Positions 7,213 to 16,636 of a stretch of DNA of 64,000 nucleotides are shown here, piece after piece. The position numbers were made by a program, and so were the translations under genes. The number at the start of each line of letters is the position of its first letter. The stretch's first letter is position 1. The notes beneath the pieces were generated by a model. It saw only the letters and a program-made list of their open reading frames with translations, was not told where the DNA came from and ran no database searches. Origin of the DNA: Altererythrobacter sp. CAU 1644 (GTDB lineage Bacteria > Pseudomonadota > Alphaproteobacteria > Sphingomonadales > Sphingomonadaceae); the NCBI RefSeq assembly GCF_029623755.1, contig NZ_CP121106.1, positions 1,623,001 to 1,687,000 on the forward strand. Reading direction: 5' to 3'.

Positions 7213-8355
7213 TCAGGCCAAGGCCTCCGTTTCCCGATGAGGAACCCGCTTCGTATTCCCAAGAAGTGCAGTCTTGAGGTGCCGCTGGACCCACTGTTCT
7301 GGAAATTGTGCGATCAGCCACGCGTTGACGAGCAGTATCGCCATCAGCACCGTGCCGAGCAGTGCGGAGTTCGAGATCCATCCGGCGAGGATGGGGAGCA
7401 GCGCTTGTCCCAGGACGAAGTGATTGAGGTAGAGCGGATAGGTCATCAAGCCGATGGGGCGCATTATCGGCCGTACATCGCGCTTAATGAGGCGATGTCC
7501 ATGCTTTGCGCCAAGGTAGATCATCACGGTTGCGAGAGCCCAGCACGCAATTGGAACCAGCGCTGCGAAGGATAGTCCTGCCTTGATCAGGATTTGCAGG
7601 GAGCATGCTGCGCATAGCGCCCACACGGCCAGCGAGGTACGACGCCCGATCCCGTTATCGATTGCCTGGAACAGCAAGATACCCAAGGCAAAGAAGACGC
7701 CGTGCCGAAGCAAGGAAACATCGAAGCCAAACCACGACAGCGATTCAGACGGCACGATTTCCCCGAAGCCACCAAGGTTGGTTTCCGCTGCCAGGTGGAC
7801 GATTGTGAAGGCTGCACTCGCCAACCCCAGCGCAAACGCAAACTTGCTCAGGGCTCGATCTATGCCGCCGATCAGGGATGAGAACGAGATCACGAGCGTC
7901 GTGGCCACATAGAAGATGGCCTCGACCGCCAGTGTCCACACCACCCCGTCGATATACGGTCCCTTCGGGGAGAGGACGATGGTGCGCAGGAATGCGAGGC
8001 CCAGTTCCCCAAGGGATTCGCCCCACAGGACGCGAACCAGCAATGCGATGCTCGCTGAAATCCACAGCGCCGGCATCAGTCGAATCGCGCGTTTCTTCAA
8101 AAACGTCGACGCGTTGCAGTTGCGCGCACTTGCGGCGATCACGAAACCCGACAGCACGAAGAAAATCTGGACTCCGACCCAACCCATCCACGCGATCGGC
8201 TGGAGAGCCGACAAAGGAGCCTCTGCAGCGGGTGCCGGCCAAGCGGGCGACGCGCCGCCGTAGGCCGAAATGTGAAATAGCACGACCAATACGGCAGACC
8301 CGAACCTGATCAAATCAAGGGTCCAGAAGTAGGTAGCGGGGGCGGACCTCTTCAC
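7213..8355 (-). CDS. Acyltransferase 3 family membrane protein (exopolysaccharide O-acyltransferase)
   Basis: A 380-residue integral membrane protein with about ten hydrophobic segments. The N-terminal motif LDLIRFGSAVLVVLFH, with the conserved Arg and His of the acyltransferase 3 (OafA/YrhL, ExoZ) family, and the segment WVGVQIFFVLSGFVIAAS near residue 60 are diagnostic. Such enzymes add acetyl or succinyl groups to membrane-bound or exported sugars using cytoplasmic acyl-CoA. It lies within the exopolysaccharide cluster and probably decorates the repeat unit. The start is a GTG at 8355 without a clear ribosome site, so the exact start is uncertain. Confidence 0.85.
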   Translation of the reverse strand: MKRSAPATYFWTLDLIRFGSAVLVVLFHISAYGGASPAWPAPAAEAPLSALQPIAWMGWVGVQIFFVLSGFVIAASARNCNASTFLKKRAIRLMPALWISASIALLVRVLWGESLGELGLAFLRTIVLSPKGPYIDGVVWTLAVEAIFYVATTLVISFSSLIGGIDRALSKFAFALGLASAAFTIVHLAAETNLGGFGEIVPSESLSWFGFDVSLLRHGVFFALGILLFQAIDNGIGRRTSLAVWALCAACSLQILIKAGLSFAALVPIACWALATVMIYLGAKHGHRLIKRDVRPIMRPIGLMTYPLYLNHFVLGQALLPILAGWISNSALLGTVLMAILLVNAWLIAQFPEQWVQRHLKTALLGNTKRVPHRETEALA

Positions 8356-8428
8356 AGAGGCGCCGACGCTGCGCGCACAAGCGCTGTCTTGAACTGCAAT
8401 TTACGACCCATGTTATTTCTTTTCTTGC

Positions 8429-9142
8429 TTAGCTGCTCTTACTTCGGATGAACATTACCGGGGAATCGTCGGCGTCGTTGGGAACGATCGGTACCTCGGG
8501 CATGCCATGGTCGACGTCCGGCGGAATCACGTCGCCGCGAGCTTTGCGAGCGGCGGGATCGCCCTGGGAAAGCCAGTAGTCGACCGATGAAACCTCGGCC
8601 CAGTCGAAACCGATCGCTCGCATGGCACTGGCCGAGGCTTCGGCTGGCGACATGGCCGTACCATCGAATTCGACGAGGCCGTTCCCCAGCGCGGTGCAGG
8701 TGATGGTCCGATCGCGCGAAAAGTAGAGTTCGGTACCGGCTTCAGCATTGAGTGCTTCGAACCTGACGTTGTCGTGGGCGGTCCTTAGCCGGTCCATCTG
8801 GGCGCGATCGAAGGCGGAAATGCCCTGCTCCTTATCGCTTACCTGGATGACCGAAATTGCCGCCAGTTCGATCGCAGCGCGGAGCATGTCGGGGTTGATC
8901 TTGAAGAATTGCGCATCACGCGCATCGCAGTAATCGGCAAACAGGTAATGCAGGTTGCGATCGACGAGTTTCACGTCAGGAACCTTGGCCGCGAAATAGA
9001 GGCGGAATGGCACAGGCAAGGCCGATTTGTTGACGCGAGAGATCTTGCTCCCCAGGTCATCGCCGGTCGTGTAGTCAACCCGCGAAAAGCCGGGCATCGC
9101 ATCGTTCGTGAGGATGAAGACCGTGCCTTCTCGTCCGCTCAT
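8429..9142 (-). CDS. GIY-YIG (T5orf172/Mug113-like) protein with RAMA-like C-terminal domain
   Basis: A 237-residue protein starting at ATG 9142 after AGGGGTGA. Residues 6-80 fit the T5orf172/Mug113 branch of the GIY-YIG nuclease superfamily: TVFILTNDAMPGFSRVDYTT, then a helix with Arg (SRVNKSALPVPF), then VDRNLHYLFADYCDARDAQFF. The usual KIG/KVG triad is replaced by RVD, which may affect activity. Residues about 145-205 (LYFSRDRTITCTALG, NGLVEFDGTAMSPAEAS, VDYWL) resemble the RAMA domain, a modified-DNA or restriction-associated module. It stands alone between polysaccharide genes, with no methyltransferase or helicase beside it, and may be an imported defence-like or DNA-repair gene. Confidence 0.65.
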   Translation of the reverse strand: MSGREGTVFILTNDAMPGFSRVDYTTGDDLGSKISRVNKSALPVPFRLYFAAKVPDVKLVDRNLHYLFADYCDARDAQFFKINPDMLRAAIELAAISVIQVSDKEQGISAFDRAQMDRLRTAHDNVRFEALNAEAGTELYFSRDRTITCTALGNGLVEFDGTAMSPAEASASAMRAIGFDWAEVSSVDYWLSQGDPAARKARGDVIPPDVDHGMPEVPIVPNDADDSPVMFIRSKSS

Positions 9143-9744
9143 GAAATCACCCCTCGCTGTGACGCCATACGGGTCTCGGCAAGGATCAGGAGAACGTGAT
9201 ACCGACCCTTCAACCGCGCCATCCGCAGCGCCTTGTTAATCAATCTTCTTTCGCGGATTCGCAGTATGATCGCTGTCATTCGATGGGCAAAGGCTATCTC
9301 GGACTAGTTCGATTTTGACTGCGTCGTGAAGCGCACCGTCGGTTCCAGATGACGGGCTCTATGAGAGGGGCGAGCTAGCATGCAAATACCGCAGAAACCC
9401 TGGGCAATCCGCGTCCTACCGGGCTCCAACTCCGAGTGGTGCAATAGGGTGTCAGGCGGTGGCCGGATCGGGTTGAAAAGCCTTTTGTGCCGGGGATTTA
9501 TCACTCTGGATGCCGGACTGGCGCGCCTGTCTCCTCCCATGGGATTAGACCGTATTGGCGCGCGCCTTGGCCCAAGTAGGCGCACCGCTGGAAATAGCGA
9601 ACTAGGGGTTCGACACGGGATTGTCGGATCGGTCCAAATTTGCGACGTAGAGTTCATCGGTACGGAAATGAACCAGGCAAGGGCGTTCGTGCAGATTAGT
9701 GACGGCAAAAAGTCAGATAATCATGACGAAAGGGTCGAAATGCC
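9143..9744. other. 600-bp region without a recognisable gene
   Basis: Open frames run on both strands here (9380-9820 plus, 9304-9708 minus), but neither has a ribosome site, a domain or a plausible protein composition. The left part presumably holds the promoter of the GIY-YIG gene. The rest could be a decayed gene; I recognise nothing in it. Confidence 0.4.
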
Positions 9745-10047
9745 ATGCCAGATTCCGGGACCAGTCAAACCGAGCAAAGCTCAAGTCGACAGCCTTGGTT
9801 CTTCGAAGAGCTGCAGATAGACATCGATCAGTTTGATCCGATGCATTACCGCGATCTGGTCGAAGTATCGGACTCGCTCATGGCTGGTTACGCTCGCTTC
9901 ATTCGTCAGGGCCTCCCCGGCGAAATGGTCGGGGCAGCCATGCTGGGCGCGACAGTCAACCTCTATGACATTTTCGAGATGCGGGACAGCCTACCGCACC
10001 TGCTGCGCAGCCTAGCTGACCGGATCGAGCAAGCGGCACTTTCCTGA
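9745..10047 (+). CDS. Small hypothetical protein (100 aa)
   Basis: A 100-residue, mostly helical protein with acidic character (EELQIDIDQFDPMHYRDLVE... LRSLADRIEQ). No signal peptide, no Cys and no known motif. AAAGGG lies about 15 bases before the ATG, too far for a strong site, so the start is uncertain. It is flanked by non-coding sequence on the left and a convergent gene on the right. It might be a small regulatory or phasin-like helical protein, but I do not assign a function. Confidence 0.4.
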   Translation: MPDSGTSQTEQSSSRQPWFFEELQIDIDQFDPMHYRDLVEVSDSLMAGYARFIRQGLPGEMVGAAMLGATVNLYDIFEMRDSLPHLLRSLADRIEQAALS

Positions 10048-10125
10048 AACCGATCTAGGCCGTTGCGCCCCAGCTTTGATTGCTAGGCGTCATTGACGCT
10101 GGCCTCTGCTCTGCAATCGGGCTCG

Positions 10126-11580
10126 CTAAGCCGCCGAAGTCTCTTCGCGTGGCGTGGCTTCCTTCCAGCTAAACTGCCGCTCGCCCTTGGAAGGTCGCGC
10201 CAAGCCCTCGGCAGCGGACGACCGCAATGCGATGGCCGCCCCCGCCATGATCGAGAACAGGTCGCTTGGGACGGCGTGAGGTGAGGAAATCCCCGCGGGC
10301 ACGAGGCTCAGCAGCGCGGCCGTGCCAAGCGCCCCCCCGATCGATTGGAGTTCGGTCGGCCCCAGCCCCCAGGTCGACCTGCGCGATCCCTGGAAAACCG
10401 TCACGAGATATGTTGCGAAAGTGATGACGCCCACGAAACCCATTGAGCCCAGGATCGCCATGAAGATACTGGAAGAGCGGAAGCTACCGGCGCCGATCCC
10501 GAGGCCATAGGAAACGAGAAAACCGTCCCAACCCTGCATGGCCCAGAACAGCCGTTGCTGCCCTGAATCGCTCGTAGGCTTCCCGACCGTCATATCCACA
10601 ACCAGCTCGTAGACTGCGAAGGGAAGTTCCGGGACAACCGCCATCAGGATGCAAACCAGGAAGAAGATCCCCGCAGCAGAGTAGGCGGCAAGAAGGATCT
10701 TGCCCGGCGGAGCGACGGTCGGGAACAGGATGCCACGAAGGACGAAAAATACGCCGTAAACCAGTAGGGCCACATAAGCCGTGGAGGATGTGCTGATCAC
10801 AAGCACCAGAGCCATCACCGCAGCCGCGAGGCCCGTCGCACGCGTCTGGATCGATCGGTACCACAGCTCCATATTGGCGACGAACAGGGCAAAGCCGATA
10901 CCGGCATAGGTCGATGCTTCGGGCAGCACCCCTCGGATGCGGACAAAACCCGAGGCTGAGTGATCGAGAAGAACGTATCCGCCATTGCGGAATACCGAGA
11001 GAACCTCCTCGAAAGGTGTGCCACGCAAGGCAAGGTCGCTCAGGCCGGTGACGATGTGAATCCAGCAAGCGATCATCAAAACGTTGGCCAGTGTCTTCCC
11101 GCCCCTTGGGATCCGGCAGAAAATGTAGCTGGAGATCGCAAGCAAGAGCGCACCGACCATGTAGAAACCCGCGGTCAGATTTTGCGCCGTGGGGCGCAGC
11201 GGCACCGTGCCGTACAGCCCGAGCCGTCTATCAGCGTGCATGGGGAAGACGTCGATCGCTCCGGCAAACATGCGCGGTGCGAGATACGCGCTGGCGATGC
11301 CGTAGATCGCGAACAACACGATCCATTTGTTCTCGATGATCGCTGTGGGGAGCAGACCGAGATATCCACCCTTGGGCGCCAGGATGCGCAGCGTTGTGAA
11401 GAGTAGGGCGAACTGCACTGGCGGGATCGACGAGCCGCCGAGACTGGGCAGCGATATCGCGGCAGAGCCGTCAAACAAGGCGCTCACCACCAGAAAGACG
11501 ATTGCCGTGCGGACGCTCCCAAGCAGCACGACATATGTCCCGACCACTATCAGGATAATGCCGACAAAGGTCAGTTCCAT
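10126..11580 (-). CDS. Wzy-like polysaccharide polymerase / O-antigen ligase-type membrane protein
   Basis: A 484-residue polytopic membrane protein with roughly ten to twelve hydrophobic helices and a long loop between the late helices (about residues 325-365, VVDMTVGKPTSDSGQQRLFW then GLGIGAGSFRSSS), the usual layout of Wzy/WaaL proteins. Wzy polymerises lipid-linked repeat units at the periplasmic face. AAGGATGG precedes the ATG at 11580. The GT4 gene ends 12 bases upstream on the same strand, so the two are probably cotranscribed. Polymerase rather than ligase is favoured by the neighbouring Wzc, priming transferase and Wza genes. Wzy proteins vary widely in sequence, so the assignment rests on topology and context. 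Confidence 0.7.
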   Translation of the reverse strand: MELTFVGIILIVVGTYVVLLGSVRTAIVFLVVSALFDGSAAISLPSLGGSSIPPVQFALLFTTLRILAPKGGYLGLLPTAIIENKWIVLFAIYGIASAYLAPRMFAGAIDVFPMHADRRLGLYGTVPLRPTAQNLTAGFYMVGALLLAISSYIFCRIPRGGKTLANVLMIACWIHIVTGLSDLALRGTPFEEVLSVFRNGGYVLLDHSASGFVRIRGVLPEASTYAGIGFALFVANMELWYRSIQTRATGLAAAVMALVLVISTSSTAYVALLVYGVFFVLRGILFPTVAPPGKILLAAYSAAGIFFLVCILMAVVPELPFAVYELVVDMTVGKPTSDSGQQRLFWAMQGWDGFLVSYGLGIGAGSFRSSSIFMAILGSMGFVGVITFATYLVTVFQGSRRSTWGLGPTELQSIGGALGTAALLSLVPAGISSPHAVPSDLFSIMAGAAIALRSSAAEGLARPSKGERQFSWKEATPREETSAA

Positions 11581-11591
11581 CGGGCCATCCT

Positions 11592-12692
11592 TCAGCTCGT
11601 CCGTACCACTTGCATGATCTTGCGATCGAATTGTTCCGGCGCAAACAGCCTGGCCTGGTCGACCGCAGCGGCAGGATCGAAATGCTTGAGGAACAATTCC
11701 ATCTCGTTGACAGCGTCGATCAGCGACTCAGGACTCTGCTGATTGAAGAAGACGCCAGTCCGGCCCGGAACGACGCTATCTCTCACGCCTCCGCGTCCGA
11801 AAGCCACGACCGGGCGGCCCGAGGCCATGCATTCGACCGGCGTAATGCCGAAATCCTCTTCGGCCGTCATGACCAGGGCCCTTGAGCGGGCATAGGCCTG
11901 TTTCAGGGACTCGAAGTCCAGCCGATCGACGAAGGTGATGTTGGGCCGCGCGATGGCCTTCAGCTTTTTCAGCATTCCCCCGGTGCCGACCATGGTGAGC
12001 GGCAGGCCGTTGGCATTGAAGGCCTTCACCGCGAGGTCCGGCCGCTTGTAGGGAACCATCTGGCCGACCCACAGATAGCTGTTGCCAACTTCACTTGACG
12101 GCGTGAACAGGTCAGTCTCGACCGGAGGATGGATGACGTCGGACTCGCGGCGCCACACCTTGCGGATGCGCTGCTGGATGAAGTGCGAGTTTGCGACGAA
12201 ATGATCGACCCGGGCGCTTGACGCCACGTCCCATTGCCGCAGCCGATGATACAGAAAAGGCATGGCCCCGCGCGCGATCGCCGGAGCCTCGGCGCGATAT
12301 TGATGATAGTGATCCCAGATATAGCGCATGGGCGAATGGCAATAGCACAGGTGCATTGCATCCGGGCGGGTGATGACGCCCTTGGCCGGCCCGGATTCGC
12401 TGCTGATGACCAGGTCGTAATCGCTGAGGTCCAGGCCTTCCAGGGCCATCGGCATCAGCGGCAGGTAATACTGGTAGAGGCGACGCGCGAATGGGAGTCG
12501 ATTGACAAACCCGGCCTTTATCGGCGCCCGGTTGAGCATGGCGGACATGCTCTTCGGGTCATAGACATTGGTAAAGATGTCGGCATTGGGGAACAGGCGC
12601 AGCAGTCGTTCGACCACGCGTTCGCCGCCGCGCATTGAGACAAACCAGTAGTGGATGATCGCGACGCGCCGTTCCGAAAAGCTTCCGTGCAT
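11592..12692 (-). CDS. GT-B glycosyltransferase, family 4 (WbaZ-like)
   Basis: A 366-residue cytoplasmic glycosyltransferase. The N-terminal part has the RGGERVVERLL motif; the C-terminal part has WVGQMVPYKRPDLAVKAF and the retaining E-x7-E signature EEDFGITPVECMASGRPVVA (about residues 285-304). It closely resembles WbaZ-type mannosyltransferases of O-antigen and colanic acid loci. It transfers a sugar from a nucleotide donor to the undecaprenyl-linked repeat unit; donor and acceptor cannot be read from sequence. I place the start at ATG 12692, preferring it to the TTG one codon before. It lies between the Wzc and Wzy-like genes. It is the only classical glycosyltransferase next to the priming enzyme, so further ones must lie elsewhere. 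Confidence 0.85.
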   Translation of the reverse strand: MHGSFSERRVAIIHYWFVSMRGGERVVERLLRLFPNADIFTNVYDPKSMSAMLNRAPIKAGFVNRLPFARRLYQYYLPLMPMALEGLDLSDYDLVISSESGPAKGVITRPDAMHLCYCHSPMRYIWDHYHQYRAEAPAIARGAMPFLYHRLRQWDVASSARVDHFVANSHFIQQRIRKVWRRESDVIHPPVETDLFTPSSEVGNSYLWVGQMVPYKRPDLAVKAFNANGLPLTMVGTGGMLKKLKAIARPNITFVDRLDFESLKQAYARSRALVMTAEEDFGITPVECMASGRPVVAFGRGGVRDSVVPGRTGVFFNQQSPESLIDAVNEMELFLKHFDPAAAVDQARLFAPEQFDRKIMQVVRTS

Positions 12693-12730
12693 CAAGGGAT
12701 TATCCTGACCCTGGCCTCGCAGAAATGAGA

Positions 12731-14872
12731 CTAGGCATAATATTCCTTGTACTGCGAGTAATAGAAATATGGATCGTGCGGATCGAGGAACGAGCGCCGC
12801 TTCATGTCGACCCCGCTGAGCACCATGCCCGCGACATTGACCTGGTCGGGCGGCAGCCTGCGCAGGGCAGCGCGGATCGCAAAACGCGAAGTCTCACGCC
12901 ACTTGGCCGCCATCACCACGGCATCGGCGCGACTGGCCAGGATGCGGGTGGCAGCGATCGGGAGGATCGGCGGCAGGTCGAGAATGATGCGATCGAAATG
13001 GCCGCGCAGGTTTTCGAGCAGTTCGACGAATTCGTCGCCGCGTAAGAGATGCTCGGGCTCCTCCTTGCTCGGCGATAGCGGAAGGACGCAGAAGACATTG
13101 TCGCCGACATATTGCTCGAAGTCGATCGGGGCGGAGCCGTTCAGCACATCGATCAGGCCCTTCTGTCCGGCCTGCATATTGAGCAGGCGGCTGATCCCTT
13201 GGCGCCGCAGATCGCAATCGATCAACATGGTCTTCTGTCCACCCGCCGCCAGCACGCTGGCGAGGCAGCAAGACATCACGGTCTTGCCTTCGTTGGGCAG
13301 CGCCGAAGTCACCGCGATCACCTTGGCCTGGCCATAGCTGGCCAGGTCGATCGATGCGCCCAGCGATCGGAATGCCTCTGCGAAAGGAGATTTCGGGGCG
13401 TCTTGAATGGCGGTCGCCGGATGTTCTCCCGCAGTATCGACCGAAGAGAGGAGCGGGATGGAGGCAAGGCACGGCATGCCGAACTCGCGCTCGATCTCGT
13501 CGGGGGTCAACACTCCGTTGAAGAGCGCTTCCCTGATATAGGCTGCCAGAATGCCGAGGCCGAGCCCGATTACGAGCGCCAGCGCCAGGTTGAGCGGGAT
13601 GTTGGGCGAGTGCGGCAGGATCGGGGTCTGCGCCAGCGTCAGAATCTGCGCATTCGCCTTTTCGCTGCCTTCGGCCGCGATCAGTTCCTTGTAGCGATTG
13701 AGGTAGGTCTCGTAGATGCCCTGCGAAGCCTCCGCGGCACGCTCGACTTCGCTCAGGCCGACCATGGCATCATTGTTCTGCGACAGCTTTGCCCGGGCTG
13801 AGGATAGGCTGCTGTTGAGAGAAGCGAGCCGCTGGGCCGACACTTCCTGTTTGGCGCGCAGGTTCGAAATGACGCGGCCAATCTCGGCCTCGATCCTCCG
13901 CCGGACTTCGTCGAGCTGGCTTTGCGCGCGGATGAGCTGCGGATGGTTCGGCCCGTATTTGGCTGAAAGATCGGCCACTGCCGTCGCGGCGAGCGCTTCC
14001 TGCGATCGTAGCGAGTTGATGACCGGTGAGCCGAGCGCTTCACCGACATCGTCACCGACCGAACCCGAGCGGAGCTGGGCGAGTGCAGTGCGCAAACGCG
14101 CCTGGTCCTCGGCCGCGGCCGCCCGCGCGTTCGTTACTTCCTGGTTGTAGCTGGAGATTTCTTGCTCGGTCAGGGATGCGCCCGAAGTGCTGAGCAGATT
14201 ATGTTGAATGCGATATTGCTGCAGGGCCTGGGTATCGGCCTGTGCCTGGTCGCGTAGCTCGGCCAAGCGCTGGGCCACGATTTTTCGTGCGTCCTCGTTG
14301 CGCTGGCGCTCTTCGGCTACGTCCCAATTGACGTACTGGCGGGTGAACTCGTTGGCGATCTTTGCCGCATCCTCCGGTTCTTCCGCCTGGTAGGCGATGG
14401 TCAGGGCATAGCTTTCGCCTGCCCGCCGCGCCGACACGTTTTCCTGCAGTTCGTCGAGGACTTTCCGTCGCTCACCTGCATCGACTCCGTTGGTCAGCCC
14501 AAGCGCACCTGCCACGCGATTGGCCATCTCCTGCGAGGTGATGACTTCCATCTGTGTGTCGACCACTTCGGCGCTGAGCGCAGTCTGCGGTGAAGTCGCG
14601 GTGGTGGACTGGGTGACAATCGCCGCATCGTTGGTGAGCATGACCGTCGATTCAGCGAGGTAGGTCTTCCCGACAAGCAGCGACAGTGCCAGCCCGCCGA
14701 GCAATGCCAGCCCGGTTACGATCAGGATGAGCTTGAGCTGCCTGCGAAAGAAGCTCAGGCTGCCTGACAAATCCATCTGGTCGGAGGGCACCAATGAGCG
14801 CTCGCCGTAATGGGCGACCGCAGTCCCGGTCCCGTGATTGTTGCTCCTGACGAGTTCTCGCGATCCACTCAT
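12731..14872 (-). CDS. Wzc-type polysaccharide co-polymerase and BY-kinase
   Basis: A 713-residue inner-membrane protein. The start at ATG 14872 has GGAG eight bases upstream; an earlier ATG adds 17 unlikely residues. It has a first membrane helix at about 47-69, a Wzz periplasmic domain with long coiled coils (residues 130-400), a proline-rich segment before the second helix at about 427-447, and a C-terminal tyrosine kinase with Walker A (ALPNEGKT, near residue 523-530), Walker A' (MLIDCDLRR) and Walker B (RIILDLPP). The last 13 residues form the tyrosine cluster PYFYYSQYKEYYA used for autophosphorylation. It controls chain length and couples synthesis to export. Spacing puts it in one operon with the barrel and priming transferase upstream. 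Confidence 0.92.
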   Translation of the reverse strand: MSGSRELVRSNNHGTGTAVAHYGERSLVPSDQMDLSGSLSFFRRQLKLILIVTGLALLGGLALSLLVGKTYLAESTVMLTNDAAIVTQSTTATSPQTALSAEVVDTQMEVITSQEMANRVAGALGLTNGVDAGERRKVLDELQENVSARRAGESYALTIAYQAEEPEDAAKIANEFTRQYVNWDVAEERQRNEDARKIVAQRLAELRDQAQADTQALQQYRIQHNLLSTSGASLTEQEISSYNQEVTNARAAAAEDQARLRTALAQLRSGSVGDDVGEALGSPVINSLRSQEALAATAVADLSAKYGPNHPQLIRAQSQLDEVRRRIEAEIGRVISNLRAKQEVSAQRLASLNSSLSSARAKLSQNNDAMVGLSEVERAAEASQGIYETYLNRYKELIAAEGSEKANAQILTLAQTPILPHSPNIPLNLALALVIGLGLGILAAYIREALFNGVLTPDEIEREFGMPCLASIPLLSSVDTAGEHPATAIQDAPKSPFAEAFRSLGASIDLASYGQAKVIAVTSALPNEGKTVMSCCLASVLAAGGQKTMLIDCDLRRQGISRLLNMQAGQKGLIDVLNGSAPIDFEQYVGDNVFCVLPLSPSKEEPEHLLRGDEFVELLENLRGHFDRIILDLPPILPIAATRILASRADAVVMAAKWRETSRFAIRAALRRLPPDQVNVAGMVLSGVDMKRRSFLDPHDPYFYYSQYKEYYA

Positions 14873-14941
14873 GTTATTGCTCCGCCATGCCGGGAGGAGG
14901 GTTGAGCCCAAACTGCCCTTCAAAGATTTTCCAAGTTACCA

Positions 14942-16636
14942 TCACCACGCGACCCTCACGCCTACCGAGGCCGAGAATCCGTCGTACGAACGGCCGAATG
15001 CCCCGCCGTCCTGGTCGCGGTATCCCGCCCCAAAGGTCAGGCCGATCTTGTCCGCCAGGCGATAGATTGCCGATGCCCCCGCCACGAACCGCTTGTCCTT
15101 GCGAGGCGAGGCGCGGAAGTCCTCTTCAACATATCCCACTTCGGCGCTGACCAGCAGGCGGTCGCCCAGCGCGCGTTCTGCCCCAAGCCTGAATTCATTG
15201 GTGATGATCGCAGGCGAATCTAGCCTGCGGCTCGGATCGACTACCTTGCTGGCGCTGGCAGTGATCCGCCACTCGGGCTTCGGGGTCCAGCTTGCCGCCA
15301 GACGGTAATTGAACCCCTTGGCCGAACTCACCGCCGGATTGTCGAAGTCCTGGTGGATGAAACCGACGCCGGCTTCGATATCGATCAGTGCGGTCAGTTC
15401 GTGCTTCACGCCGACCAGCCCGGCATAGCCGCTGGAGTCGCGAGGCGGGATCGTGGCGATGTCGTAGTCGATCTCGTTTCCGCTGATCTCTGCAAAAAGC
15501 CTCGTGCGCGCGTTGAGACCGAAATCGGCTCGCCCGCTGGCCCTGCGAACCGTGACGTCGCGCCGCGATAGATCGACCGGCACGCCGCCGACCAGGGTGT
15601 CGGAGTATTCGCGGTCGAGAATTCTGGCAGCGACCGCCAGTTCCAGGCGATTGCCGGTGCGCTTGATCTCAAGCCCGGCGCGCTTGACGTCGAATGCGAC
15701 CGGCTCGTCGGTCAGGAACAGGTCGCCTGCCGTACCGCGTCGCTCGATCGCGCGGGCGATGCCTGCGGTTGCCTCGACGTCGATCCCGTACCCGAGCTCG
15801 AGCAGCGCCAGCGCGTTGAGCCGGTATTGTTCGCTATTCTCGTCGGAGATGTCGAAATAGCGCCTGATCTCGGCGCCGCCTTCGAGCGACACGGCATGCC
15901 GGGCGAAATCGGATCGCAGCGCGAATGACGGGCGGAACGACATGACGGCGTCCTCAACCTCGGCATTCTCGAAATTGTAGATGTTGGTGTCGTAAGTGAC
16001 ATCCGCGGTTGCGCGCGGGTAGAGGATAAAGCCCGGCGAAACCCGAATGCCGTCGCCGGCATCCGGATCGAACATCTCGATCGGCGTGATGACATCGGGC
16101 GCTTCGGCATGGGCTACGCGCGGCGCGACCATGCAGACGCAGCAGAAGGCGGCGAGGCGCAGCGCGAGGATCCTGTGGGTCTGCTTCTTTGCCGCCGAGC
16201 GCACGACAATCGCGCGATAAACGCTTTCGCGGCTCTTGCGCCTCGGAGCGATCAGGAGGCGGACAACAAAGGCAACATCCTGAATTTCACGGAAGAATGC
16301 GATCAGCAATCCACCCCCGGCGGCGCCTTGATACCGTGCCCATTCGCGCGGGCCAAATTGCTGGAACCTCCAGCCGGAAAACTGCGTTCTTACCCAGTAC
16401 CAAGCTTGAGTAATTGCCCTATGGCCTTTCTCAGCCAAAAGGAGTAGGTTGTTAGCCATTATGGATAGTGCGATCGGCGCGAAGAAGTCTTCGACTTCTG
16501 TTAAAGTCCGCGGTTCCCGCCGAGCGGCCGTCAAGGGCGCAAGCTTCGGTCGCGGGTTGCTGTTCGCTGTACCGGCAGCGATCTTACTCTGGACATTCAT
16601 ATTCTGGCTCATCTGATCGATCGAACTTTCGGTCAT
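14942..16636 (-). CDS. Outer-membrane beta-barrel protein with long N-terminal extension
   Basis: A 564-residue frame whose last roughly 390 residues are an outer-membrane barrel of the 'putative beta-barrel porin 2' type found in sphingomonad exopolysaccharide loci (TADVTYDTNIYN at the start, ending SASVGVRVAW). A signal peptide ends near residue 175 (LALRLAAFCCVCMVAPRVAHA). The 150 residues before it contain a Pro/Arg-rich stretch and amphipathic helices. The ATG at 16636 overlaps the stop of the priming transferase as TGATG, which favours translational coupling and a real long form. An internal GTG near 16210 would give a normal secreted protein without the extension. The barrel probably helps export polymer across the outer membrane. 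Confidence 0.7.
   Translation of the reverse strand: MTESSIDQMSQNMNVQSKIAAGTANSNPRPKLAPLTAARREPRTLTEVEDFFAPIALSIMANNLLLLAEKGHRAITQAWYWVRTQFSGWRFQQFGPREWARYQGAAGGGLLIAFFREIQDVAFVVRLLIAPRRKSRESVYRAIVVRSAAKKQTHRILALRLAAFCCVCMVAPRVAHAEAPDVITPIEMFDPDAGDGIRVSPGFILYPRATADVTYDTNIYNFENAEVEDAVMSFRPSFALRSDFARHAVSLEGGAEIRRYFDISDENSEQYRLNALALLELGYGIDVEATAGIARAIERRGTAGDLFLTDEPVAFDVKRAGLEIKRTGNRLELAVAARILDREYSDTLVGGVPVDLSRRDVTVRRASGRADFGLNARTRLFAEISGNEIDYDIATIPPRDSSGYAGLVGVKHELTALIDIEAGVGFIHQDFDNPAVSSAKGFNYRLAASWTPKPEWRITASASKVVDPSRRLDSPAIITNEFRLGAERALGDRLLVSAEVGYVEEDFRASPRKDKRFVAGASAIYRLADKIGLTFGAGYRDQDGGAFGRSYDGFSASVGVRVAW

Noticed and set aside
9304..9820. Overlapping open frames of 134 and 146 codons on opposite strands
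   Set aside because: No ribosome site, no domain and unnatural composition; treated as non-coding or decayed sequence.
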